From positions 1-39,411 of the forward strand of contig JAVDPC010000042.1 in the NCBI GenBank assembly GCA_031296915.1: 39,411 nucleotides of DNA, read 5' to 3'. The stretch is from Cerasicoccus frondis (lineage in GTDB: Bacteria > Verrucomicrobiota > Verrucomicrobiia > Opitutales > Cerasicoccaceae). The notes beneath the pieces were generated by a model. It was given only the letters and a program-made list of their open reading frames with translations, had not been told where the DNA came from and did no database searches. A program made the position numbers and the translations under genes. Every line of letters starts with the position of its first letter. The stretch's first letter is position 1. This document shows, piece after piece, positions 15,783-24,101 of the stretch.

Positions 15783-17234
15783 ATGGATTTAAGCGCCTAT
15801 CAAACTGACGGCTTCTTCGACGAAATGTTTAGCGCCCCTGGCGTCGTCCGGCCCCACTACCAAAAAGTGATGGAGCGGCTGGAGTCGCTCAATCTCCAGG
15901 ACTTTGAGCAAAAGCAGCAGGCGGTAGACCTCCTCTTTCTGCGCGCCGGGGTGACGTTTACAGTCTACTCGGACAATCAAGGAACAGAACGTATTTTCCC
16001 GTTTGACCTGATGCCGCGCATCATACCGCAGGATGAATGGGAGTTCCTCGAACGTGGGCTCAAGCAGCGCATCGTCGCGCTGAACATGTTCCTGCACGAT
16101 ATTTACCACGATCAGAAGATCCTGAAGGACGGCGTCATCCCCCCGTCTTACGTGTTGTCGGCGAAACACTTCCGCCGCGAGTTCGTCGGCTCGGATGTGC
16201 CGAAAGATATTTATATCCACATTTGCGGTTCGGACCTGATCCGCGACAAGGACGGCCGCTACCTTGTGCTTGAAGACAACGGTCGCTGCCCTTCCGGCGT
16301 TTCTTATGTGTTGGAAAATCGCCAAGCCATGCGCCGCGCGTTCCCACACCTCTTCCCAACGGCGGGCGTCCGCCCCGTGGAGAATTACGCTGAAAAACTG
16401 CTCAAGATGCTGCGCAACATCGCGCCGCGCGGGCAGGACAATCCCACGGTCTGCGTGCTGACGCCCGGGGTTTACAACAGCGCTTATTTCGAACACTGCT
16501 TCCTGGCGCGCCAGATGGGGGTCGAGATCGTGGAAGGCCGCGACTTGCTCGTCCGCGACTTCAAAGTCTACATGCGCACAACCAAGGGCCTGCAGCAAGT
16601 CGACGTGCTTTACCGCCGCATCGACGACGACTTTATCGACCCGAGTGTCTTCCGACCAGACTCGATGCTCGGCGTCCCGGGCCTCGTCAACGCCGTCCGC
16701 GCAGGCAACGTCGCCCTGGCCAACTCCATTGGCACCGGCGTCGCCGACGACAAGGTCATGTATTACTTCGTGCCGAAGATGATCAAGTATTACCTCGGCG
16801 AAGACCCGATCCTCGACCAGGTCGAGACCTACCTTGCCTCCGAGGAGAAGGACAAAAAGCATATTTTGGCGAACCTCGACAAGCTCGTGGTCAAATCCGC
16901 CAACGAAGCTGGCGGCTACGGCATGCTCATGGGCCCGTGGGCTGAAAAGGAAGAGATCGAGCGCTTCCGTGTGGAGATCGAGCGCAACCCGCGCAACTTC
17001 ATCGCGCAGTCGCCGATTTCGCTTTCTCGCCACCCCACCTGGACACCGGAAACCGAGCAATTCGAAGGACGCCACATCGACTTCCGCCCCTACATTCTTT
17101 ACAGTGGCCCGGACGATATCTCGATCATCCCCGGCGGCCTGACCCGCGTGGCGCTCAAACGCGGTTCGCTCGTGGTTAACTCCTCCCAAGGCGGCGGCTC
17201 CAAAGACACCTGGGTCCTTTATGGCAATGAATGA
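15783..17234 (+). CDS. Circularly permuted ATP-grasp type 2 protein (peptide ligase-like)
   Basis: A 483-residue protein of the circularly permuted ATP-grasp family (DUF404/DUF407). The signature LVLEDNGRCPSGVSYVLENR is at residues 161-180, and the nucleotide-binding part includes LDKLVVKSANEAGGYGMLMG and QSPISLSRHPTW. The related core N-terminus VRPHYQKVMERL is also conserved. The family is predicted to make amide bonds with ATP, and it is known to occur in operons with alpha-E and transglutaminase-like genes, as here. The product is unknown; a peptide tag or a small peptide are the usual proposals. No Anbu proteasome-like gene lies beside it. A 466-codon antisense frame is a shadow. Confidence 0.93.
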   Translation: MDLSAYQTDGFFDEMFSAPGVVRPHYQKVMERLESLNLQDFEQKQQAVDLLFLRAGVTFTVYSDNQGTERIFPFDLMPRIIPQDEWEFLERGLKQRIVALNMFLHDIYHDQKILKDGVIPPSYVLSAKHFRREFVGSDVPKDIYIHICGSDLIRDKDGRYLVLEDNGRCPSGVSYVLENRQAMRRAFPHLFPTAGVRPVENYAEKLLKMLRNIAPRGQDNPTVCVLTPGVYNSAYFEHCFLARQMGVEIVEGRDLLVRDFKVYMRTTKGLQQVDVLYRRIDDDFIDPSVFRPDSMLGVPGLVNAVRAGNVALANSIGTGVADDKVMYYFVPKMIKYYLGEDPILDQVETYLASEEKDKKHILANLDKLVVKSANEAGGYGMLMGPWAEKEEIERFRVEIERNPRNFIAQSPISLSRHPTWTPETEQFEGRHIDFRPYILYSGPDDISIIPGGLTRVALKRGSLVVNSSQGGGSKDTWVLYGNE

Positions 17235-17241
17235 TTAAAAA

Positions 17242-17340
17242 GTTCGAAGGTTTGCATGTAGGAAAGTTTGAAAGTGAGTAACGAGTAAAACGATCGCCCA
17301 AGCATCAACCTTCGAACCTTCAACATACAAACTTTCGAAC
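17242..17340. repeat. Large imperfect palindrome inside the ATP-grasp operon
   Basis: The two arms of about 33 nt (17242-17274 and 17307-17340) are near-complementary, including the perfect 11-bp pair GTTCGAAGGTT/AACCTTCGAAC. Both arms are built from GTTTGAA/GTTCGAA-like units, so the element also has internal near-repeats. It fills the whole gap between the ATP-grasp and alpha-E genes and looks like a miniature palindromic mobile element. Confidence 0.7.
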
Positions 17341-17350
17341 CTACCTATAC

Positions 17351-18364
17351 ATGCTTTCCCGCGTCGCAGATTCCATTTACTGGCTGGCCCGTTACATCGA
17401 GCGCGCCGACAACCTCGCCCGCCTGGTCGAAGTCAACCTGCAGCTCTTGCTCGACTTTCAGGACCTCGACAACGTGAAACTGAAAGAGCACTGGGATCCC
17501 GTGATCCGCTCGACCGGTGACGAAGAGCAGTTCTACGAGCTCTATGACGAGGCCAACAGCCAAACCGTCACGGAGTTTCTCACCTTCAATACGGACAACC
17601 CGAGCTCCGTCATCAGTTGCATCGCCGGCGCCCGCGAAAATGCCCGCATGGTGCGCGACCAGATATCCAGCGAACTCTGGGAAACAATCAACAACCTGCA
17701 CCTCTTCCTCAAGTCCAACGACGCCAAGCAGGTCTGGGAGAGCGGCGCTTACGAATTCTACGACCGCATTAAGGACCAATCTCTCCGCTTTCAGGGGCTC
17801 TCCGCCGCCACGCTCCCGCGTGACGAATGCTACGACTTCATGCAGTTTGGCCGCTTCATCGAGCGCGCTGACAAAGCCACCCGCATGCTCGACATCAAAT
17901 ACCACATTCTGCTGCCCAGCCTGCAGGATGTCGGCGGCGCCGTGGACACCGCACAGTGGGTCGCCCTGCTCCGAGCCGCCTCGGCCTACGACGCCTACCA
18001 CGCGCAATACCTGGCCAACATCGATCCGGCTAACGTCGCGGAATTCCTGATTTTCTCCAATACCTTCCCCCGCTCAATCCGCTACTGCATGCACCAGCTC
18101 AACTCGCGCCTGCACAATATTTCGGGTTGCCCAATCGGCAACTACTCCAACGAAGCGGAAAAGCTCGCGGGCAAGCTTTTAAGCGATCTCACCTTCTCCA
18201 GCGTGCAGGATGTCATCAACTACGGCATGCACGAGTGGCTCGATGGCTGCCAAGAACGCCTCAACGAAATCGGAGCGGCAACTTACCAGACCTACATGTT
18301 CCAAAAGCCGATCGACCTCGCAGAGGAAATTCAACAGCAGCAGCAGCAACAACAACAACAGTAA
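17351..18364 (+). CDS. Alpha-E domain protein with polyglutamine tail
   Basis: A 337-residue all-helical alpha-E (DUF403) protein. The family N-terminus MLSRVADSIYWLARYIERADNLARLVEVN is intact, and the second characteristic helix is FMQFGRFIERADKATRMLD. Alpha-E proteins are obligate partners of circularly permuted ATP-grasp proteins and are thought to help peptide-bond formation; the exact role is not known. The end is odd: after LAEEI come ten glutamines coded by mixed CAA/CAG (18332-18361) directly before the stop. The start is MLSR, preceded by the palindrome and without a Shine-Dalgarno sequence. Confidence 0.93.
   Translation: MLSRVADSIYWLARYIERADNLARLVEVNLQLLLDFQDLDNVKLKEHWDPVIRSTGDEEQFYELYDEANSQTVTEFLTFNTDNPSSVISCIAGARENARMVRDQISSELWETINNLHLFLKSNDAKQVWESGAYEFYDRIKDQSLRFQGLSAATLPRDECYDFMQFGRFIERADKATRMLDIKYHILLPSLQDVGGAVDTAQWVALLRAASAYDAYHAQYLANIDPANVAEFLIFSNTFPRSIRYCMHQLNSRLHNISGCPIGNYSNEAEKLAGKLLSDLTFSSVQDVINYGMHEWLDGCQERLNEIGAATYQTYMFQKPIDLAEEIQQQQQQQQQQ
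18332..18361 (+). repeat. CAR trinucleotide tract (10 Gln codons)
   Basis: The tract is CAA, four CAG, four CAA, CAG, all in frame at the end of the alpha-E gene. Slippage by whole codons would change tail length without a frameshift. Confidence 0.85.
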
Positions 18365-18468
18365 CTGCGCCCCTGGACCGTTGGGTTTACCCATTGCCAA
18401 ATGCCAATCGAACGGTTTTAGGTCGCAAGAACGGGAACCAACCATATCCCGAGTGGTCTAAATTCTGC

Positions 18469-18822
18469 ATGATTCGTTCCACTGCACTGTCCATCATGCT
18501 GTCTCTCTCATCCGCTTCGGCAGAGGATATTATCCTTTCCGAATCGGCACGCGACGAAATCGTGAGTCAGTTTCAGATTGAAGCAGATTACTACCGTAGC
18601 AAGGCCGCTGCGCTCATGCAAAAGTATGAGCCGCCGGCCAGTGAGGAAGTTGCCGTTAACCGTGTGGTGCTAGACGTATTAAAAATCCGCGCCGATCAGG
18701 AGGCCTCATACCTCGGTCGCCTACAGAAGGCCGATGAACTTGACCAAGCGGCAATTGGCGTAAGCGAGCTTTACCTGGCGCACATCCAGCGCGAAATCTC
18801 ACGCTTGGAGCGCAGCGTGTAG
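18469..18822 (+). CDS. Small secreted protein of unknown function in the ATP-grasp operon
   Basis: A 117-residue protein beginning with a short signal peptide (MIRSTALSIMLSLSSASA, cleavage likely before EDI). The mature part is charged and probably helical (ESARDEIVSQFQIEADYYRS ... ELYLAHIQREISRLERSV). I recognise no family. The frame is open upstream to 18127, but that part overlaps the alpha-E gene and is its shadow. It sits 104 bp after alpha-E and 101 bp before the transglutaminase, in the same direction, so it may be a dedicated periplasmic component of that operon or an independent gene. A 14-bp palindrome (GCTAAAGCTTTAGC, 18859-18872) follows it. Confidence 0.6.
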   Translation: MIRSTALSIMLSLSSASAEDIILSESARDEIVSQFQIEADYYRSKAAALMQKYEPPASEEVAVNRVVLDVLKIRADQEASYLGRLQKADELDQAAIGVSELYLAHIQREISRLERSV

Positions 18823-18923
18823 CGCTTCTGCGGAGTGTGTGCCAACGCGAACAGTTTGGCTAAAGCTTTAGCTTGCCATTCTCCGCTGTAGATTATCCTT
18901 TAGCGGGCTAGGTAACGACCCGC

Positions 18924-19784
18924 ATGTTGTTGAATATTCTCCATCGGACGACCTATCGTTACGCGCGACCCGCCCGGGAAAGCTTTAACGAGGTGCGTCT
19001 TCAGCCCATTGATCAAACCGGTCAGCGGCGTTTGTCCTTTTCGCTGACCAGTAACCCACGCAGCGCACAACGCAGTTATCTGGACCTCTATAAAAATTAC
19101 GTCCACATCCTGGAGTTGCCGACGCCCCACACGGAGCTTACCATTGAAGCGCGCTCTGAAGTCGAAACCGCGCCAACGCCACTCCCCCTCCCAGCCGATC
19201 CAGCGAGCCTGGGCGACCCGATGCTGGCGTTTGAGCTCCATGATTTCCTGATGGATACGCAGTTCGTTTCGCTATCCCCCGAGCTCTGGCGCTGTGCGGT
19301 AGACTGCCTCCCAAATGGCGTTAGCGAGATCTGGACCGACGTGAATACGCTGAGCGATTGGGTATTTGCCAATTTTGAATACGCGCCCGGCGCAACCCAC
19401 GCCCACACCACCGTCAATGAGACACTGGCTGACCGCCGTGGCGTATGCCAGGACTTTGCCCACATTCTCCTCGGTCTGTGCCGGAGCCATGGCATCCCTG
19501 CGCGTTATGTAAGCGGCTATTTCTTTAATGAACAGTTCGATGAAGCCATCGGCGGCAGTGAAGCCTCCCACGCCTGGGTGGAAATTTATCTGCCGCAACA
19601 AGGCTGGTTTGGCATCGACCCAACCCACCGTCGCCCAGTTGACGAGCGTTACGTGAGCATCGCCGTTGGCCGCGACTATGCGGACATCCGCCCGATCAGC
19701 GGCGCTTACCGCGGCGCCCCCGAACGCGAGATGGACGTGCATGTCCGCGTAACCCAAAAGACGCCCAATGAAACTGCGATTTAG
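18924..19784 (+). CDS. Transglutaminase-like cysteine protease family protein
   Basis: A 286-residue protein with the bacterial transglutaminase N-terminal beta domain (LLNILHRTTYRYARPARESFNEVRLQP) and the papain-like core. The catalytic triad is C175 (DRRGVCQDFAH), H216 (SEASHAWVEIYL) and D232 (GIDPTH). Proteins of this kind are the third standard member of ATP-grasp/alpha-E operons and are expected to cut or transfer at amide bonds, perhaps acting on the product of the ligase. No signal peptide is seen, so it should be cytoplasmic. Its last 17 bp overlap the TPR gene, which implies coupled translation. Confidence 0.93.
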   Translation: MLLNILHRTTYRYARPARESFNEVRLQPIDQTGQRRLSFSLTSNPRSAQRSYLDLYKNYVHILELPTPHTELTIEARSEVETAPTPLPLPADPASLGDPMLAFELHDFLMDTQFVSLSPELWRCAVDCLPNGVSEIWTDVNTLSDWVFANFEYAPGATHAHTTVNETLADRRGVCQDFAHILLGLCRSHGIPARYVSGYFFNEQFDEAIGGSEASHAWVEIYLPQQGWFGIDPTHRRPVDERYVSIAVGRDYADIRPISGAYRGAPEREMDVHVRVTQKTPNETAI

Positions 19785-21237
19785 ACGAAATCTGAAAAAG
19801 CTGGGCACGACCGGCCCAGGTGGTCTCTTCCGGCTCAGTAAAGACAAGAGCAGAACCCGCGCTCACCTGACGCTCCACATCGACCCGGTGCGACTGCTCG
19901 TCCTGCTTGGCATACTGGCGATCATTGGCTACATTGGCGCCGTGATTGCCGCCTATTCCATTCGCAGCAAGCGGCCACACAATCAGATAACACTGATGGA
20001 TATTGCCCTGCCCTGGAATTGGTCGGGCCTCGATGAAAAAGCGGGCGAAACGAACCTCGCTCACGGTAAGGCCTTGTTCGAAGAGCAAGACTACAAAAAC
20101 GCTCTTTACCTGCTGCGCAACGGTCTCAAGCGCAAACCGGACGACCTCGAAGCTCGCCTGATGCTCGCCCAGCTAAACCACGCGATTGGCGCTTCCGAAG
20201 ACGCCACCAACATTCTGGATATCGGCTTGAATTACGGCTACCCGGATGACCCCAAGTATACGCAACTGCTGCTTGTGCTGCTCGCGCTGCGTGAAGACTT
20301 TGAGTCCATCAGCTCCGTGTCGCGCAAACTCCGGGCATTTCCTGAAGTGAAGGAAGATCCCGAGCTCTGGGAGAAACTCGCCGATATCGAACTCAACGCC
20401 TTAAAGAAGATGCGGAATTTTGAGCAGCTCCTCATCTACGCGCAAGATATGCGCAAGATTGATCCCGATGAATCCCGCTACGTAGATCTGGAGCTTCTCT
20501 CTAAAATCAAGCTTGGCTTTATCGATGAGACGCTCGCTGAAATGGACGAGTTATCACTCGCCCGAAAACACTCTCCACAATATCGCTACCTCGAGGCGAT
20601 GATCGCCCTGCAGACGGATGACGCTGAAGCCCTCGAAGACCACATTGACGCGATCATGCGTTGGCCCACCAAACCTTATCCACTTCAGGCGCAGACTGTG
20701 CTGGAGCTTGATTACGCCAACCTGCCCGAACAGCGAGACCAACGAATTGACCAATACCTGAAGCAGTATTCGCACGCCTCCCCCCCGCTGATCATGGGCC
20801 TGCGCTTGTTTTATCAATTCCTGACCGTGGAAGAAGTCGATGCGCTGCTCGAGCAAATCGCCAGTCTGTCGCCAGATGATGATAGCAGCCTCCAGCTCAT
20901 CGCCATTCAATCCCGCGTGCTCGCCGGTCGCTACACAGAAGCTCGGCGCTTGTATGACGCCTGGCTCAGCGAAGCCAGTGAAGAGCAAACCGCTCGTTTA
21001 CAGTGGCTTGGACAACTGTTAATCACTCTGGAGGAGAAACGTCAGGATGATCGAGTAGCCTTGTGGGAAACGATGCACCAACGTCACGCCAACGACGCCT
21101 ATCAATTGGCAGTCCAAGCCCTGATGGCGGCGGACGACTTTGAAACTGCAGAACGCATTGCTGAAAACGGCTTACAATTCTACCCACACGATCTCGAGCT
21201 AGCTGAAATGCGTCGTGAAGCCCTCGCACAACGTTAG
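19768..21237 (+). CDS. Membrane-anchored TPR-like repeat protein
   Basis: A 489-residue protein with a very basic N-terminus (MKLRFRRNLKKLG) and one membrane helix at about residues 41-66 (PVRLLVLLGILAIIGYIGAVIAAY), so the bulk is probably periplasmic. From about residue 95 it is a helical-repeat protein of TPR type: HGKALFEEQDYKNALYLLRNGLKRKPDDLEARLMLAQLNHAIG and further units to the end. Such proteins are scaffolds for complexes. It overlaps the transglutaminase gene by 17 bp, so it belongs to the same operon, and it is not one of the standard partners of the system. It is convergent with the porin gene, only 14 bp away. Confidence 0.8.
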   Translation: MKLRFRRNLKKLGTTGPGGLFRLSKDKSRTRAHLTLHIDPVRLLVLLGILAIIGYIGAVIAAYSIRSKRPHNQITLMDIALPWNWSGLDEKAGETNLAHGKALFEEQDYKNALYLLRNGLKRKPDDLEARLMLAQLNHAIGASEDATNILDIGLNYGYPDDPKYTQLLLVLLALREDFESISSVSRKLRAFPEVKEDPELWEKLADIELNALKKMRNFEQLLIYAQDMRKIDPDESRYVDLELLSKIKLGFIDETLAEMDELSLARKHSPQYRYLEAMIALQTDDAEALEDHIDAIMRWPTKPYPLQAQTVLELDYANLPEQRDQRIDQYLKQYSHASPPLIMGLRLFYQFLTVEEVDALLEQIASLSPDDDSSLQLIAIQSRVLAGRYTEARRLYDAWLSEASEEQTARLQWLGQLLITLEEKRQDDRVALWETMHQRHANDAYQLAVQALMAADDFETAERIAENGLQFYPHDLELAEMRREALAQR

Positions 21238-21251
21238 GGAGTGTTTCAAAA

Positions 21252-22577
21252 TTAAAAAATCACACCGCATTGAACGCCTACCACGACGGCGTTGTCGATC
21301 GTGTGAAAGCCGCTCGGCGTGAGAATGATCTGCAAGTCCGGCTGGATGCTGAACCATTCAGTAACCTGCACAAGGTAAGTTAATTCAATATTGGTTTCCT
21401 TGTTTTGGCCAACTAACTGATCGCTAAAATAGACGACACTGCCGCCAACCGCCAAGGCGTCATCTGGTCGTCCAGGGATAAGCCCTTCGTAAACGAATCC
21501 CAGGGAATAAAACCAGGGCGCTGACGCCACGCTTTGCGGTCCCGTCCAGCTTGCCAGCGCCCAGCCCGTCAGGCCGACGCCATCGGGCGTATCTCCTGGG
21601 ATCAATTGCTGTTCGAGTATGACCCAAGCCGCCGCAACGCCATCCTTAGTCAATGCTCCGGGCTGTGGCGCAAGGCGCGGCATTGCAGCGGTGTCATAGT
21701 AGCCGCCAATTTGAATACTGCCCCTTAAAGGCGTTTCATCAAACAGCGCCGCCTTCCAGCTGTATTCGACCTCTCCCATGAAAAGCGTTCCCTCTGCTGA
21801 GTCGAAATCGAAGTCGACTCCCGCCTTGCTCGAATCCGTGATCGTGGATTTGGATGCATTGGCGGCGCCGAGGGAGAACTGCCACTGATCCGTCGCTTGC
21901 CAAGCCCCGGTGGCCATCCAAACAGCTCCGGGAAAGCCTGAAAAATTCGGATCAGCCGCACTTAAATTCCACGGATTGTCATTAAACGCCAGGCTCACAA
22001 AGTAGTCCCACAATGGACTCGCCGCATAATATGCTTCCGGCGTCAAGCGACCAGCATACGCCTCAAAGGAATCCGTTTCGTAGCTCAAGTACAAGTGCGC
22101 CAATCCGATATCGACGTCCCCACTGAACAGTGTAGAGGGGTTGACGGCATTGCCAATGTCAGTCGCTAAATTACGCCCCTCAGCATTATAGCCCAAGACG
22201 GTGAATCCCCATCCTGTCAATGCCGGCTCCTCCAGCATCGTTGCGAAATCCAAAGAAACGCCGATCGAGCCCAGGGTCGAGTAGCGCACTTTCTGACTCA
22301 GGCCACCCGTTGGATTGCCCAACACATCCACGTAATAATTACCGATAAAAGTGATGCCCGTTTGCTGGGCAAAATCATCACGCCAGCCACCGTAATCGAA
22401 CAAGTAAGGACCAGCCACCCAAGTGTTGACTGATAGAGAGTCCTCATCCGTCGCCGACTCCTTGTCGGTTTTTGCATTGGCAAGCGACGCCAACATGACC
22501 ATGCTCGCTAACAACCAACCGTAACGAAAGTTTATGGTTATCTTTTGGTTACGACTGAATCCGGCATTGCCCTCCAT
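21252..22577 (-). CDS. OprB-family carbohydrate-selective porin
   Basis: A 441-residue outer-membrane beta-barrel of the OprB family. A signal peptide covers about residues 1-35 (YGWLLASMVMLASLANA before the mature part). The mature N-terminus WVAGPYLFDYGGWRDDFAQQTGITFIGNYYVDVLGNPTGG is the typical OprB start, and alternating aromatic beta-strands follow up to the C-terminal VGVQCGVIF, ending in phenylalanine as outer-membrane proteins do. OprB proteins let sugars pass in. The start at 22577 gives a long n-region; no better start exists before the hydrophobic core. It is divergent from gadB-like glutamate decarboxylase with a 25-bp gap. Confidence 0.88.
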   Translation of the reverse strand: MEGNAGFSRNQKITINFRYGWLLASMVMLASLANAKTDKESATDEDSLSVNTWVAGPYLFDYGGWRDDFAQQTGITFIGNYYVDVLGNPTGGLSQKVRYSTLGSIGVSLDFATMLEEPALTGWGFTVLGYNAEGRNLATDIGNAVNPSTLFSGDVDIGLAHLYLSYETDSFEAYAGRLTPEAYYAASPLWDYFVSLAFNDNPWNLSAADPNFSGFPGAVWMATGAWQATDQWQFSLGAANASKSTITDSSKAGVDFDFDSAEGTLFMGEVEYSWKAALFDETPLRGSIQIGGYYDTAAMPRLAPQPGALTKDGVAAAWVILEQQLIPGDTPDGVGLTGWALASWTGPQSVASAPWFYSLGFVYEGLIPGRPDDALAVGGSVVYFSDQLVGQNKETNIELTYLVQVTEWFSIQPDLQIILTPSGFHTIDNAVVVGVQCGVIF

Positions 22578-22602
22578 CCTGTAAACACCCTACTATTGCA
22601 CC

Positions 22603-24000
22603 ATGAAAAAGGTCAAGCACCTCGAATCACATAACGAACCTCTTCACTTTACTTACGCCGACCGTCACATGGATGAGACGGTCTCCAAATACGAGATTCC
22701 GGAGTCCGGAATGGATGCACGGGTTGCCTATCAGGTCATCAAGGATGAGCTAAACCTCGATGGCAATCCCGCACTCAATCTCGCCAGTTTCGTCACGACC
22801 TGGATGGAGCCCGAAGCCGATGAGCTACTAAAATTTTCGGCCAACAAGAACCTCGTTGACCAGGATGAGTATCCGCAAACCGAGGAGATTCACCAGCGCG
22901 TCGTCAGCATGATGGGCCGCATGCTCAATGCCCCCAAGGATTGCGATCCCGTTGGCACCTGCACTGTCGGCTCGTCCGAGGCCATCATGCTCGGATTGCT
23001 CGCCCACAAGTGGAGCTGGAAAAAGCGTCGCCAAGCCGCTGGCCTTTCCACCGACAAGCCCAACGTGGTCTTCTCCGCCGACGTCCATACGTGCTGGGAA
23101 AAGTTTGCTCTCTATTTCGATGTGGAAATGCGTGTCGTGCCCCTCAAGAAGGATCAGTTCTACATGACCGCAGACCAACTGGATGGCTTCGTCGACGAAA
23201 ACACCGTCGCCGTCGGCTGCGTCATTGGCACGACCTTCACGGGGCAACTAGACGACGTGCGCGGCATCAACGCCTACCTCAAGAAGCTCAAGGAAGAAAA
23301 AGGCTGGGATATTCCGATTCACTGCGACGGCGCTAGCGGCGGCTTCGTGGCGCCATTTGTTTACCCGGAGGTTGAATGGGATTTCCGCCTTGAGCACGTA
23401 AAATCAGTCAACATTTCGAACCACAAGTTTGGTCTCGTTTACCCGGGCATCGGCACAGTCGTCTTCCGCGACCGCAGCGACCTGCCGGAAGAACTGGTTT
23501 TCAATATCACCTACCTGGGCGGCAACATGCCCAACTACAGCCTCAACTTTTCCCGCGCCTCCTCAATGGTGCTGCTTCAGTATTACAACTTCCTGCGCCT
23601 CGGCAAGGACGGCTACCGTCGCATCATGAAGAACATCATGGACAACGCGCAGTATCTGGAGGAAAAGCTGCTCGAACTGGAAGTTTTCGAGCTCCTCAAT
23701 GAATCAAAATACCTGCCCACCGTCACCGTGCGCCTGAAAGATCACGACGCAGACAATAAAATCATTTATCTGCTCAGCGATCTTCTCCGACAGTATGGCT
23801 GGATCGTCCCCGCCTACTCCCTGCCGGCCGAAGCCGACAGCGTTCATGTGCTGCGCATGGTGGTAAAGGAAAACTTCTCGCGCGACATGGCTGAGAAATT
23901 CGCCACCGACATGAAACTCTGCATCGACAAACTCAACGAAGACGCTGTCGACTACGAGAAACTGACTGAAGAATCCCGCACCAAAGGTCGCATCTGCTAA
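22603..24000 (+). CDS. gadB: Glutamate decarboxylase (PLP-dependent)
   Basis: A 465-residue group II decarboxylase, almost the same length as E. coli GadB. PLP lysine K275 is in VNISNHKFGLVYPG, the cofactor aspartate D242 is in HCDGASGGFVAP, and H162 is in SADVHTCWEKF. It converts glutamate to GABA, consuming a proton, and usually supports acid resistance or GABA metabolism. The C-terminus (SRTKGRIC) lacks the terminal His-Thr that autoinhibits the E. coli enzyme at neutral pH, so pH control may differ. No glutamate/GABA antiporter gene lies in the window. ATG 22603 is preceded by CACC and has no Shine-Dalgarno sequence. Confidence 0.95.
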   Translation: MKKVKHLESHNEPLHFTYADRHMDETVSKYEIPESGMDARVAYQVIKDELNLDGNPALNLASFVTTWMEPEADELLKFSANKNLVDQDEYPQTEEIHQRVVSMMGRMLNAPKDCDPVGTCTVGSSEAIMLGLLAHKWSWKKRRQAAGLSTDKPNVVFSADVHTCWEKFALYFDVEMRVVPLKKDQFYMTADQLDGFVDENTVAVGCVIGTTFTGQLDDVRGINAYLKKLKEEKGWDIPIHCDGASGGFVAPFVYPEVEWDFRLEHVKSVNISNHKFGLVYPGIGTVVFRDRSDLPEELVFNITYLGGNMPNYSLNFSRASSMVLLQYYNFLRLGKDGYRRIMKNIMDNAQYLEEKLLELEVFELLNESKYLPTVTVRLKDHDADNKIIYLLSDLLRQYGWIVPAYSLPAEADSVHVLRMVVKENFSRDMAEKFATDMKLCIDKLNEDAVDYEKLTEESRTKGRIC

Positions 24001-24029
24001 GCAGTGTCACGCGAGACGAAAAACTCATT

Positions 24030-24060
24030 AAAAAAAGCCCTGCGTTGCGGGGCTTTTTTG
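24030..24060 (+). terminator. Intrinsic terminator after glutamate decarboxylase
   Basis: AAAAAAGCCC pairs with GGGCTTTTTT around a TGCGTTGCG loop, with an additional GC/GC pairing inside. The A run before and T run after make it usable from both sides; the coiled-coil gene on the other strand ends 41 bp away. Confidence 0.93.
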
Positions 24061-24101
24061 ATGGGTGTGAAGTTAGAATACCTTACAGCGGGGGACGGGG
24101 G

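Noticed and set aside
15789..17189. 466-codon antisense frame opposite the ATP-grasp gene
   Set aside because: Same reason: it lies fully within a conserved gene and has no motif of its own.
17300..17345. tRNA T-arm-like TTCGAACC sequence
   Set aside because: It is part of the 17242-17340 palindrome; no acceptor stem, anticodon loop or cloverleaf can be built around it.
18127..18468. N-terminal extension of the small secreted protein
   Set aside because: It overlaps the alpha-E gene in another frame; the signal peptide beginning at 18469 marks the real start.
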